Assembly (NCBI RefSeq): GCF_030252185.1
Contig: NZ_CP126970.1
Span: forward strand, 1,364,001 to 1,428,000
Direction: 5' to 3'
DNA: 64,000 nt
DNA from: Corynebacterium suedekumii
Lineage (GTDB): Bacteria; Actinomycetota; Actinomycetes; Mycobacteriales; Mycobacteriaceae
Below the pieces are notes generated by a model that saw only the letters and a program-made list of their open reading frames with translations, was not told where the DNA came from and ran no database searches. Shown piece by piece: positions 16,412 through 23,495 of this stretch (the first letter of the stretch is position 1; every line of letters begins with the position of its first letter). The position numbers and the translations under genes are program-made.

Positions 16412-16800
16412 CGGAGAGTCGTCGTAGACAAGCTTGCGGCAGGCCTCGAGGGCGACCTGGTTGACCAGCTCCCAACCCACGCCGAGTGCTTTCGCGGTGG
16501 CAGACACGCTCATCCGGTCTATCGCCAGGCGCTGGAGGATCCAGCGGGTCACCCGGTGGGTGAGTTTCGCTCCGTCATCGGCGCAGCTGAGTGTGGCCTG
16601 GAAGATCTTCCTGCCACAGAAGGCATTCGTACAGGTGAAGCGGGGCACGCGGACGTGCAGACGGGTCGGGAACCCGACCACCGGCAGATCGACGAGACGG
16701 CGAAGGACGTGGTCGCGAAGCTTCCCGGGTCGGGAACATTCAGGACAGGCGTTGCTCACGGCCACCGGCGTGGCGTCAATGACGGTGATGTTTCCGGCGT
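16412..16800 (-). pseudogene. ISL3-family transposase, N-terminal part (copy B)
   Basis: Reads GNITVIDATPVAVSNACPEC, KLRDHVLRRLVDLPVVGFPT, RVPRFTCTNAFCGRKIFQA and LQRLAIDRMSVSATAKALGV. It holds the zinc-ribbon cysteines (CPEC, and the Cys pair of FTCTNAFC) and the HTH that ISL3 transposases use to bind their ends. The first residues and the left terminal repeat are missing at the head-to-head joint near 16800. It is cut at KLVYDDSPH by ISx1 copy 3. Confidence 0.85.
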
Positions 16801-16855
16801 CGGCGGCACCCTCACCATCATCGACGCCGCACCTGTGACCGTGGCTGGCCTCTGC
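16745..16855. repeat. Head-to-head ISL3 joint forming a large imperfect inverted repeat
   Basis: To the left, on the minus strand, copy B reads DAGNITVIDATPVAV. To the right, on the plus strand, copy C reads GGTLTIIDAAPVTV. These are the same transposase positions in opposite orientation, meeting within 16796-16806. Both copies lack the same 5' portion, so a single rearrangement probably removed two left ends at once. Confidence 0.75.
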
Positions 16856-17753
16856 CCCGAGTGCGGAAATCCCGGAAAGCTACGGGACCACATCGTCCGG
16901 ACCCTGGTCGACCTTCCCGTCGTGGGGTTCCCCACCCGCCTTCATGTCCGTGTCCCGAGGTCACCTGCAGCTATTCAGCCTGCGGCAGGAAGATCTTCCA
17001 GGCCTCCCTGACGTGTGCCGATGATGGTGCGAAGCTGACCCACCGGGTCACCCGCTGGGTCCTCCAGCGCCTGGCGATAGACCGGATGAGTGTGTCTGCC
17101 ACGGCGAAAGCACTCGGGGTGGGCTGGGAGCTGGTCAACCAGGTCGCCGTCGATGCCTGCCGCAAGCTTGTCTACGACAACCTCTCCCACCTGGAGGGGT
17201 GCGCATCCTCGGGGTCGACGAGCATGTGTGGAAGCACACCCGCCGCCCCGGCCAGCCGTCGTCGTTTGTGACGGTCCTGGTGGACCTCACAGCCCTGGTC
17301 GACGGCCGTGGCCCTGCCCGACTGCTGGACATGCGCCCGGGACGCAGTGCCGAGGTCCTGCGAACCTGGTTGCAGGAACGCAGCCCTGAGTTCAGGAGAC
17401 AAGTGCAGGTAGTGACCATGGATGGCTTTGCCGGCTACGCCACCGCGGTGGACCAGGCGCTCCCTCAGGCGAGAAAGGTCATGGATCCCTTCCATGTCGT
17501 GCACCTGGCCGCGGACAAGCTCGACCTGCTGTCGGCAACGCCTGCAACGTGAAACCTCGGGGCGGCGTGGGCGTAAGGATGATCCATTATACAAGTACCG
17601 ACGCACCCTGTTGACCAGGACGAACTACCTCACCGAGCGGCAGAACAGGCGGCTGGACCTGTTGTGGGCCACCGACGATGAGTACGTCGCACTCGAAGTC
17701 ACCTGGATGTTCTACCAGGACCTGATCCAGGCGTACGGGCATCCGAAGAAATC
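16803..17753 (+). pseudogene. ISL3-family transposase, 5' and central part (copy C), three frameshifts
   Basis: Reads GGTLTIIDAAPVTVAGLCPE and LVDLPVVGFPTRLHVRVP, then shifts frame at about 16955 (VTCSYSACGRKIFQASLTC), at about 17200 (VRILGVDEHVWKHTRRPGQ) and at about 17520 (QRLQRETSGRRGRKDDPLYK). It stops at ISx1 after GHPKKS. The remainder is at 19073. Non-functional. Confidence 0.83.
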
Positions 17754-17824
17754 GGACCTGACCCCTGTTTGGTAGACACCCGACAACCCGGCTTTCTGCC
17801 GGGGAGGAAAGGTAACCTGCCACC

Positions 17825-18139
17825 ATGCCGATCAAGACCTACACCGAGGAGTTCCGCCGCGACGCGGTCGCCCTCTACGAGAATTCCCCCGGCGTATCGA
17901 TCAACGCCCTCGCCGCCGAACTCGGCGTCAACCGCAACACCCTCCAGATCTGGGTCCGCAAATACGGCACCGGAGCCCGCACCAGCAGCTCGGATTCTTC
18001 CTCCAGCTCTGACACACCGACCGTGGTGACCGAAGCGGAACGCATCCGCCAGCTGGAACGAGAAGTACGCAGACTCCGGGAGGAACGCGATATTCTGCGC
18101 AAGGCCGCGAAATATTTTGCGGAAGAGACGACCTGGTGA
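17825..18139 (+). CDS. IS3-family transposase OrfA (ISx1 copy 4)
   Basis: Intact 104-residue HTH plus coiled-coil protein, identical to copies 2 and 3. The stop overlaps the orfB GTG start by 4 bp. Confidence 0.92.
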   Translation: MPIKTYTEEFRRDAVALYENSPGVSINALAAELGVNRNTLQIWVRKYGTGARTSSSDSSSSSDTPTVVTEAERIRQLEREVRRLREERDILRKAAKYFAEETTW

Positions 18140-19032
18140 TCCGCTTCCAGTTCGTTGACGACGCCAAGAACAGCCATTCGGTCAAGCGGTTATGTGAGGT
18201 TCTGAAACTCAACCGGTCCTCGTACTACAAATGGAGAAACACCTCCTCCGCCAGGACACAACGCCTGCTCAGCGACGCGATCCTCGGCGCACGGGTCAAG
18301 GCCGTGTTCGCCGCAGAACGCGGCTGCTACGGCTCCAAACGCATCACGGCGCAACTCAACGACGACTCGCCCGGCAGCCCGGTCAATCACAAGAAAGTCG
18401 CCCGGATCATGCGCTCGTTGCAGCTGGTTGGCTACTCGAAGAAGCGCAAGGTCACCACGACTGTCTCGGATGGGAGGAAGCCGGTGTTTCCGGACCTGGT
18501 GGGGAGGAAATTCACCGCCCCGGCACCAAACCAGGTCTACGTCGGCGATATCACGTACCTGCCGATCGCGGACGGGTCGAATATGTACCTCGCCACCGTC
18601 ATCGACTGTTTCTCCCGCCGGCTGGCCGGCTTCGCGATCGCCGATCACATGCGTACTTCCCTGGTCCAGGACGCCCTGGTGATGGCCAAGGGTCAGCGCG
18701 GAAGTCTCGACGACGCAATTTTTCACTCGGACCATGGCAGTGTCTACACTTCCCATGCGTTCCAGGAGACGTGCAGAACGCTGGGGATCCGGCAGTCGAT
18801 GGGCGCGATCGGCAGCAGCGCTGATAATGCCCTGGCGGAGTCCTTCAACGCCGCGTTGAAGCGTGAGGTCCTCCAGGACGCGAAGACGTTTGCCAATCAG
18901 TTGCAGTGCCGGCGAGATGTTTTCCGCTGGTGTACCCGCTACAACACCACGCGTCGGCATTCCTGGTGCGGGTATCTCGCTCCAGCAGTGTTTGAAGAGC
19001 AATGTCCTGTTACGCTGAGATCTGCTTCCTGA
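18136..19032 (+). CDS. IS3-family transposase OrfB (ISx1 copy 4)
   Basis: Intact 298-residue rve-core protein with complete DDE triad, identical to copies 2 and 3. Confidence 0.92.
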   Translation: MIRFQFVDDAKNSHSVKRLCEVLKLNRSSYYKWRNTSSARTQRLLSDAILGARVKAVFAAERGCYGSKRITAQLNDDSPGSPVNHKKVARIMRSLQLVGYSKKRKVTTTVSDGRKPVFPDLVGRKFTAPAPNQVYVGDITYLPIADGSNMYLATVIDCFSRRLAGFAIADHMRTSLVQDALVMAKGQRGSLDDAIFHSDHGSVYTSHAFQETCRTLGIRQSMGAIGSSADNALAESFNAALKREVLQDAKTFANQLQCRRDVFRWCTRYNTTRRHSWCGYLAPAVFEEQCPVTLRSAS

Positions 19033-19069
19033 TCACATCCCCCGTGTCTACTTTCCGGGGGTCGGGCCC

Positions 19070-19352
19070 ATCGGAGGGCAAGAAGCTCAAGAGCAGGGTG
19101 ATCAACAGCATTCGTAAGGGCCTACCCGAAGGTCTGGAAGAGCTTGCCCAGCTGGGACGGACCTTGTGGCGCCGGCGTGAGGATGTCCTGGCGTACTTCG
19201 ACATCGGTGCATCCAACGGCCCGGTCGAAGCCATCAACGGACGGCTTGAGCACCTACGCGGCATCGCACTCGGGTTCCGGAACCTCGACCACTACATCTT
19301 GCGGTCACTGATCCACTCCGGCCAGCTGCAGGCCAGGATCAACGCACTCTAA
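19070..19352 (+). pseudogene. ISL3-family transposase, C-terminal part (copy C)
   Basis: Continues copy C after ISx1: SEGKKLKSRVINSIRKGLPE, then LAYFDIGASNGPVEAINGRL (late catalytic Glu) and the native end QLQARINAL. It is 93 codons long and has no start of its own. Confidence 0.83.
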
Positions 19353-19365
19353 ATCGTGAAGAGCC

Positions 19366-19721
19366 CGTTTACTCGACGTCGTCGTTTTCACCCGGCGTTT
19401 CCTGGTGAAACCAAAAAGGCCCATCTGTCGCATCAGCCGGGCGGTGCGCTTGTGATTGAGACGGCCGCCCTTGCCCCGGTCGTTGACGGGATCGGAGTTG
19501 ATCGCCGCAGTCACTCGTTTCGCGCCGTAGCAGCCGTTCTCGGCGTTGAAGGTGGTCTTGATCTGCGCTCCCAGCACCGCGTCATCGACGAGGCTTTGCC
19601 GGCGGGCAGGGGCAGCTGATTTCCAGGCGTAGTACGAGGACCGATTGATTTTCAGGACCTGACATAACCGCTTGACCTCGTAGAGGTCTCGATGGTCGTC
19701 AACGAACCGGAAGCGGTTCAA
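19366..19721 (-). pseudogene. IS3-family transposase OrfB, N-terminal fragment (ISx3)
   Basis: About 118 codons (MNRFRFVDDHRDLYEVKRLC, then GCYGAKRVTAAINSDPVNDR) covering the HTH_21 part up to FTRKRRVKTTTSSK, where it runs into the ISL3 end. The catalytic core is missing. Confidence 0.83.
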
Positions 19722-20056
19722 CAGTTCGTCTCTTCCGCGAAATACTTGGCCGCCTTACGAAGGATTTCTCGTTCCTCGCGGAGTTTGGCGTTTTCGCGTT
19801 CCAGTACGCGGATGCGCTCGGCGTCCGACAGTCCTGAGGCAGCGGTGGCGGAGTCCGACGCGGCGATGGGGCTGGCGACTTTCTCGCCGTTGGCGTTGGT
19901 TTTGGTGCCGGTGCCGAAGGCATCGAGCCAGCTGCGCAGCGAGTTGCGGTTGACCCCGAGATCGGAGGCGATCGCGTTGATCGTTGCTCCGGGAGTCGAC
20001 TCGTACAAAGAGACTGCGTCACGCTTGAACTGCTCGGTGTAGGTCTTGCGTGGCAT
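19718..20056 (-). CDS. IS3-family transposase OrfA (ISx3)
   Basis: A 112-residue protein starting MPRKTYTEQFKRDAVSLYES, with HTH (LGVNRNSLRSWLDAFG) and coiled coil (RIRVLERENAKLREEREIL). Intact, but its partner is truncated. The start was chosen at the conserved MPRKTYTEQ, as in ISx1, rather than the upstream ATG. Confidence 0.82.
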   Translation of the reverse strand: MPRKTYTEQFKRDAVSLYESTPGATINAIASDLGVNRNSLRSWLDAFGTGTKTNANGEKVASPIAASDSATAASGLSDAERIRVLERENAKLREEREILRKAAKYFAEETNC

Positions 20057-20126
20057 GGTGGAAAGGTACCTCACTTCCCCAGCGACATGCTGGTTTCAGC
20101 GTGTCCACCACCAGGGGGTCAGGTCC

Positions 20127-20243
20127 GTGGCCTTCGCTGAACTCAGTCGAGCGGTAGGAATGCATCCCAAGCCAACGATGGTCGTCCGGACTGCATCTGG
20201 CCCTCTGCTGGTTGAGGATCCGTGGAAGGACATAGCCAAATGA
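20127..20243 (+). pseudogene. Gene remnant upstream of mdcH, C-terminal 38 codons
   Basis: The frame emerges from the ISx3 end and reads VAFAELSRAVGMHPKPTMVV, then RTASGPLLVEDPWKDIAK, with a stop overlapping the mdcH start (ATGA). The overlap shows it belonged to the same operon. In malonate decarboxylase operons the gene before mdcH is often mdcG (holo-ACP synthase), but I cannot confirm that from 38 residues. The rest of the operon has been lost on this side. Confidence 0.55.
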
Positions 20244-21190
20244 GCAATGCATGGTTGTTTGGAGGGCAAGGAGGTCAGCAACCTGGAATGTTCGCACGCT
20301 GGAAACATTTAACACCGGTTACGCACAACATCAATCGAGCCTCACAGTTACTCGATGAGGACGGCTGGGCTTGGGATACGCCGGAAGCTCTGCGAGGAAC
20401 ACGCGCCGTTCAATTGTCGTTGCTGGTGCTACAGACTGGCGTTGCTCAAGAGCTGCATGCAAAAGGAGTGGAACCTGACTTTGCCGCTGGTCACTCCCTA
20501 GGAGCTTGGAGCGCTGCAGTTGCTGCAGGGGTGCTTCGGTTCGACGATGCCGTCCGTATGGTGGATATCCGTTCCAGTGGCATGGCTGCGGCGGCGCCAG
20601 CAGGGTACGGAATGATCGCGGTGACCGGTCTCAACGAGGCCGTTCTACTCCGGATTGTTGATAAAGTACGGGAATCTGGTGGTGAGGCGTGGTTGTCTAA
20701 TCTCAATTCGCCCCTCCAGATTACGGTCTTAGGATCTGATGAGTCCCTCGCCTTGGTCAGCCAGTATGCGCAGGATTCTGGCGCACAGAAAGTGGCCCGC
20801 CTCAAAGTCGCCGTGCCCGCTCACAGTCCTATGATGGCCGCTACCCGGGCCCGTCTTGCAGAGGAGATGGGAGAGATCCAGACTAATCCACCCAGATTTC
20901 CTCTCGTGGCTAATGCCACCGGCCGGCTGGCAAGAACCGCACGGCAGGTCGTAGAAGATCTCATCATTTCGACCGATCAGCCGGTGCGGTGGGGGCGTGG
21001 TGTCGATGCTCTCTCCGAGCGGGGAATTACGCAATGGGTCCAACTTCCCCCAGGGAACCAACTGGTCGGGTTGCTTCCTCCGAGTGAAGGTGAAGTCACT
21101 GCTTGGTGCATCGACAATGTCGGCATCGAGGGCGGATTCAATCGGTGGTCGCAACACCAGGTTCTTGGGCCGATGGTAGCTGCTCTGTGA
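20240..21190 (+). CDS. mdcH: Malonate decarboxylase epsilon subunit (malonyl-transferase), 3' end replaced by IS30
   Basis: This is a FabD-like acyltransferase: N-terminal LFGGQGGQQPGMFARW, nucleophile elbow GHSLGAWSAAVAAGVL, and a late catalytic His in AVPAHSPMM. MdcH moves malonyl from malonyl-CoA to the ACP of biotin-independent malonate decarboxylase. The start is ATG 20240, overlapping the upstream stop. The IS30 element begins at 21131, so the last 20 codons (GGFNRWSQHQVLGPM...) are IS-derived. The native end, DTLIKVGR and a stop, lies at 22585-22611 beyond the element. The change is at the extreme C-terminus, so the enzyme domain itself is complete, but the other Mdc subunits are not in the window. 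Confidence 0.78.
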   Translation: MSNAWLFGGQGGQQPGMFARWKHLTPVTHNINRASQLLDEDGWAWDTPEALRGTRAVQLSLLVLQTGVAQELHAKGVEPDFAAGHSLGAWSAAVAAGVLRFDDAVRMVDIRSSGMAAAAPAGYGMIAVTGLNEAVLLRIVDKVRESGGEAWLSNLNSPLQITVLGSDESLALVSQYAQDSGAQKVARLKVAVPAHSPMMAATRARLAEEMGEIQTNPPRFPLVANATGRLARTARQVVEDLIISTDQPVRWGRGVDALSERGITQWVQLPPGNQLVGLLPPSEGEVTAWCIDNVGIEGGFNRWSQHQVLGPMVAAL

Positions 21191-22581
21191 ATACCTCGGC
21201 TGGGGTTTTCCAGTTGAGCACTTTCCTCGGCCGGTTATTTAACGTGTACGCGACCGCGGCGAGATCGTCAGCACCCCATCTCGACAGGTCGGTGCCCTTG
21301 GGGAAGTACTGTCGCAGCAGCCCATTGGTGTTTTCGTTCGTGGGCCGCTGCCAAGGCGAGTGCGGATCAGCGAAAAACACCGTGGTGCCGGTCTCGAACG
21401 CGAATCTGGCATGCTCTGCCAACTCCTTGCCTCGATCCCAGGTCAACGTCTTACGCAGTTGCTGCGGTAGATCCGTGATTGCTCGGGTGAGCGCATCAGC
21501 CATCGCGGTCGCGCCGTGGCCGGCCAAGGCCGGCCCGTTTTTCACTCGCGGCTGCTGCCCGTAGCCTGCAAGTCGTGGCAGGTGCACCAGCAGCACAGAG
21601 CGGCTCTTGCGCTCGACGAGCGTTCCGATCGCGGACTGGTGTGTGCCGATGATCAGATCCCCCTCCCAATGTCCAGGCACCGCGCGGTCCGCCGCTTCGG
21701 CGGGACGCTCGGAGATGACGACATCGTCTGTGACATGGCCTTGTGGCTTGTTCCGTGAACGCCGTCGTGGTTTCCGCAGCGCTCGACCAGTGCGTAGACA
21801 CGTGACGAGCTCGCGCTTGAGTGCGCCGCGCCCCTGGATGAACAGCGACTGGTAAATCGCTTCGTGGCTGATCCTCATGGCACCATCATCAGGGAAATCA
21901 ACTTTCAGCCGGTGCGAGATTTGTTCCGGGCTCCAACCCGTGACCCATTGACGGTCCTCTCGGTGTGGCTTGTTTCGTCCCTTCCAGCGCGGTGCATCGG
22001 GCCCCTGAACTACCGTCCCGTCCGGCAGACTGACGCTGCCCTCAAGGCGTTGTTGCACATAGTCACGCAGCGCGGTGTTGGTCACCAGTTTCGCTTGTTT
22101 GGGCCGCTTGGCCGCAGACTCGGCCTTCCACTGCGCAACGGAAGCCCGGTACTCCACTTCCCCGGCACGGGTCGCGGCGTTTCGCCGCAGTTCCCGGGAG
22201 ACTGTCCCGGGATCGCGTCCGAGTCGTCGGGCGATCTCACGGACGCCGACATTTTGAACGTGTAACAGCGCGATCTCTTCACGCTCAGCAAAGCAGAGAT
22301 AACGGCCAGCAGCTGGAGCAAGATCTAGTGGAGGCATACCTCCAGCATGGCGAAACCACCGCGTACCCACCGGTGCTGACACACCAACAGCAACCGCGGC
22401 ATCCTCGCTCGTAAGCCCATCAGCGATCTGTACCCAGAATGCCCGCTCGACCTCCCGTCGCGGGGGCGGGCGCCCCGGAGAGCGCATCGGTTGTCGCACC
22501 GCTCGATCCGCATCCGCCTGACGACGTAGCATCACACACCTCCATGTCATCGAGGTGTTGCGACGACCAGTTGAATCCGCC
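21131..22581 (-). mobile_element. IS30-family insertion sequence (1,451 bp) inside mdcH
   Basis: The terminal repeats GGCGGATTCAATCGGTGGTC (21131) and, read inward from 22581, GGCGGATTCAACTGGTCGTC share most positions through GCAACACC. The triplet GAG is present at 21128-21130 and 22582-22584, a 3-bp duplication. Excising the element with one GAG rejoins mdcH in frame to eight further codons and a stop. Confidence 0.9.
21138..22532 (-). CDS. IS30-family transposase
   Basis: A 464-residue transposase. It has an N-terminal helix-turn-helix (LTSEDAAVAVGVSAPVGTRW), a second HTH_38 domain (ALLHVQNVGVREIARRLG, RDPGTVSREL) and a C-terminal rve core with the DDE residues in PGHWEGDLIIG, LTWDRGKEL and PTNENTNGLLRQYFPKG. 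The start at 22532 is preferred because GGAGG lies 6 nt upstream; the longer open frame to 22598 would begin outside the element. It is intact and likely active. Confidence 0.9.
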   Translation of the reverse strand: MLRRQADADRAVRQPMRSPGRPPPRREVERAFWVQIADGLTSEDAAVAVGVSAPVGTRWFRHAGGMPPLDLAPAAGRYLCFAEREEIALLHVQNVGVREIARRLGRDPGTVSRELRRNAATRAGEVEYRASVAQWKAESAAKRPKQAKLVTNTALRDYVQQRLEGSVSLPDGTVVQGPDAPRWKGRNKPHREDRQWVTGWSPEQISHRLKVDFPDDGAMRISHEAIYQSLFIQGRGALKRELVTCLRTGRALRKPRRRSRNKPQGHVTDDVVISERPAEAADRAVPGHWEGDLIIGTHQSAIGTLVERKSRSVLLVHLPRLAGYGQQPRVKNGPALAGHGATAMADALTRAITDLPQQLRKTLTWDRGKELAEHARFAFETGTTVFFADPHSPWQRPTNENTNGLLRQYFPKGTDLSRWGADDLAAVAYTLNNRPRKVLNWKTPAEVFTEQLPSAQEPGVATTD

Positions 22582-22655
22582 GAGGATACGTTGATCAAAG
22601 TGGGGAGATGACGGCCTTATTTCCGGGGCGCCAGCGGCCTCAAGGGGTTCATCTG

Positions 22656-22757
22656 ATGTCGAATTTCCCAACCCAGGCCTCTGTGCTCAGATTTCTGCGA
22701 CATCTGGGAGATGTTTCCGCGGCCTTCAGCCATCATGGAGTCAGATCAATCTACTGA
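22656..22757 (+). CDS. Possible small protein or gene remnant, 33 codons
   Basis: ATG preceded by AAGGGG (9 nt spacing) opens a short frame, MSNFPTQASVLRFLRHLGDV and on to HHGVRSIY. It sits between the native end of mdcH (22611) and ridA. I do not recognise it; it may be the start of a regulator such as mdcR that was lost, or not a gene at all. Confidence 0.25.
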   Translation: MSNFPTQASVLRFLRHLGDVSAAFSHHGVRSIY

Positions 22758-22768
22758 AGGGACCTGAT

Positions 22769-23164
22769 TTGCAGCCGACCACCGACCACCCCTACTCGCT
22801 GGCGAAGCGTGCCGGCGACTTCATCTTCGTCTCCGGAGCCCTGTCGGTGGACAGGGACTTCCAGCCCGTGGGAGGCCGCAAGGAGGCACTCGCAGCGGCG
22901 CTGGAACGCTTGGCCGAGCGGTTGGCCTCTGCGGGTGGCGAGCTCAAACACCTGGTAAAACTCACCTACTATGTCACCGACGTCACCCTGCGGGAGGAAG
23001 CCAACGAGCAGTTCTCCGAATACTTCGCCGAGGCCCGGCCGGCCCGCACATTCCTGGAAGTGTCGAAGCTGCCGTACGGGGCTTCAGTAGAGATCGATGC
23101 CATCGCACACGTCAGTGAGAGATGCGACGAAGAGCATTGCTGCTCGAACGACGAGCGGAAATAA
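22769..23164 (+). CDS. RidA/YjgF-family protein
   Basis: 131 residues with the Rid fold hallmarks: YSLAKRAGDFIFVSGALSVD near the N-terminus, the central LKHLVKLTYYVTDVTLREEA, and the Arg-containing ARPARTFLEVSKLPYGASVEIDA segment (split here by my own spacing, residues about 90-115). RidA proteins hydrolyse reactive enamine or imine intermediates in the cytosol. The TTG start is supported by TGAAGGGA upstream. The last about 20 residues (ERCDEEHCCSNDERK) run past the usual Rid end. It lies 10 bp before the MazG-like gene, so it may be cotranscribed. Confidence 0.8.
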   Translation: MQPTTDHPYSLAKRAGDFIFVSGALSVDRDFQPVGGRKEALAAALERLAERLASAGGELKHLVKLTYYVTDVTLREEANEQFSEYFAEARPARTFLEVSKLPYGASVEIDAIAHVSERCDEEHCCSNDERK

Positions 23165-23174
23165 GGGGCGTCTG

Positions 23175-23495
23175 GTGAATCAGAATGATGCTTGTCAAAA
23201 TCTCAGAGAATTCGTTCGAGAGCGTAACTGGGGGCAGTTTCACACCCCCGAGAATCTGGCGAAGAGCATCAGCATCGAAGCTGCGGAGCTTCTCGAGTGC
23301 TTCCAATGGGGTGCCCCTTCAAACTCGGAGGATATTCGTCTCGAGCTTGCGGACGTCCTGACTTACGCCTACTTGCTCGCGGATCGTCTTGACGAGAATC
23401 CGGCAGATCTTATCCAGGAGAAGCTGGCGATCACCAGATCCAAGTACCCAGTGGAAAAAGCATTCGGTCGATCGGAGAAATATGACGAACTATGA
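23175..23495 (+). CDS. MazG-like nucleotide pyrophosphohydrolase
   Basis: A compact 106-residue all-helical protein with the MazG-type metal-binding acids: ISIEAAELLECFQWG (E-x3-E type) and RLELADVLTYAYLLADRLD (E-x3-D). This small single-domain family hydrolyses NTPs or dNTPs to monophosphate and pyrophosphate. The GTG start is 10 bp after ridA, with AAGGGGCG ahead of it. Its last 14 bp overlap the start of the GIY-YIG/DUF2075 gene, so the two should be translated together. In phage-defence settings such enzymes can deplete or police nucleotide pools; that role here is inference. Confidence 0.78.
   Translation: MNQNDACQNLREFVRERNWGQFHTPENLAKSISIEAAELLECFQWGAPSNSEDIRLELADVLTYAYLLADRLDENPADLIQEKLAITRSKYPVEKAFGRSEKYDEL

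Larger units (their letters stand above)
14234..16800 (-). mobile_element. ISL3-family element copy B, split by ISx1 copy 3 and missing its 5' end
   Basis: The terminus GGCTCTTCACGATTTAG at 14234 is intact. The transposase reads leftward. ISx1 copy 3 (15093-16408) interrupts it with a 3-bp duplication ATG (15090-15092 and 16409-16411). Its 5' end is lost at about 16796-16806, where it meets ISL3 copy C head to head. Confidence 0.85.
17754..19069 (+). mobile_element. ISx1 copy 4, complete IS3-family element (1,316 bp) inside ISL3 copy C
   Basis: Ends GGACCTGACCCCTG (17754) and GTCGGGCCC (to 19069), flanked by ATC at 17751-17753 and 19070-19072. Removing it restores GHPKKS-EGKKL of the ISL3 transposase. 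Confidence 0.93.
16801..19365 (+). mobile_element. ISL3-family element copy C, degenerate and split by ISx1 copy 4
   Basis: Plus-strand ISL3 copy diverged from A and B, with three frameshifts and an ISx1 inserted at 17754. The right end CGTGAAGAGCC (19355-19365) is intact and sits within the ISx3 remnant, so copy C inserted into ISx3. The left end is missing. Confidence 0.83.
19366..20126 (-). mobile_element. ISx3, IS3-family remnant truncated by ISL3 copy C
   Basis: The left end survives (GGACCTGACCCCCTGGTGG read from 20126), followed by orfA and the first part of orfB. The right half is missing beyond the ISL3 end at 19365. It is related to ISx1 in its ends and proteins but clearly a different element. 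Confidence 0.82.

Noticed and set aside
1..20126. CRISPR-like or satellite repeats suggested by the many repeated blocks
   Set aside because: All repeats resolve to full or partial insertion sequences; there are no short regularly spaced repeats with unique spacers.
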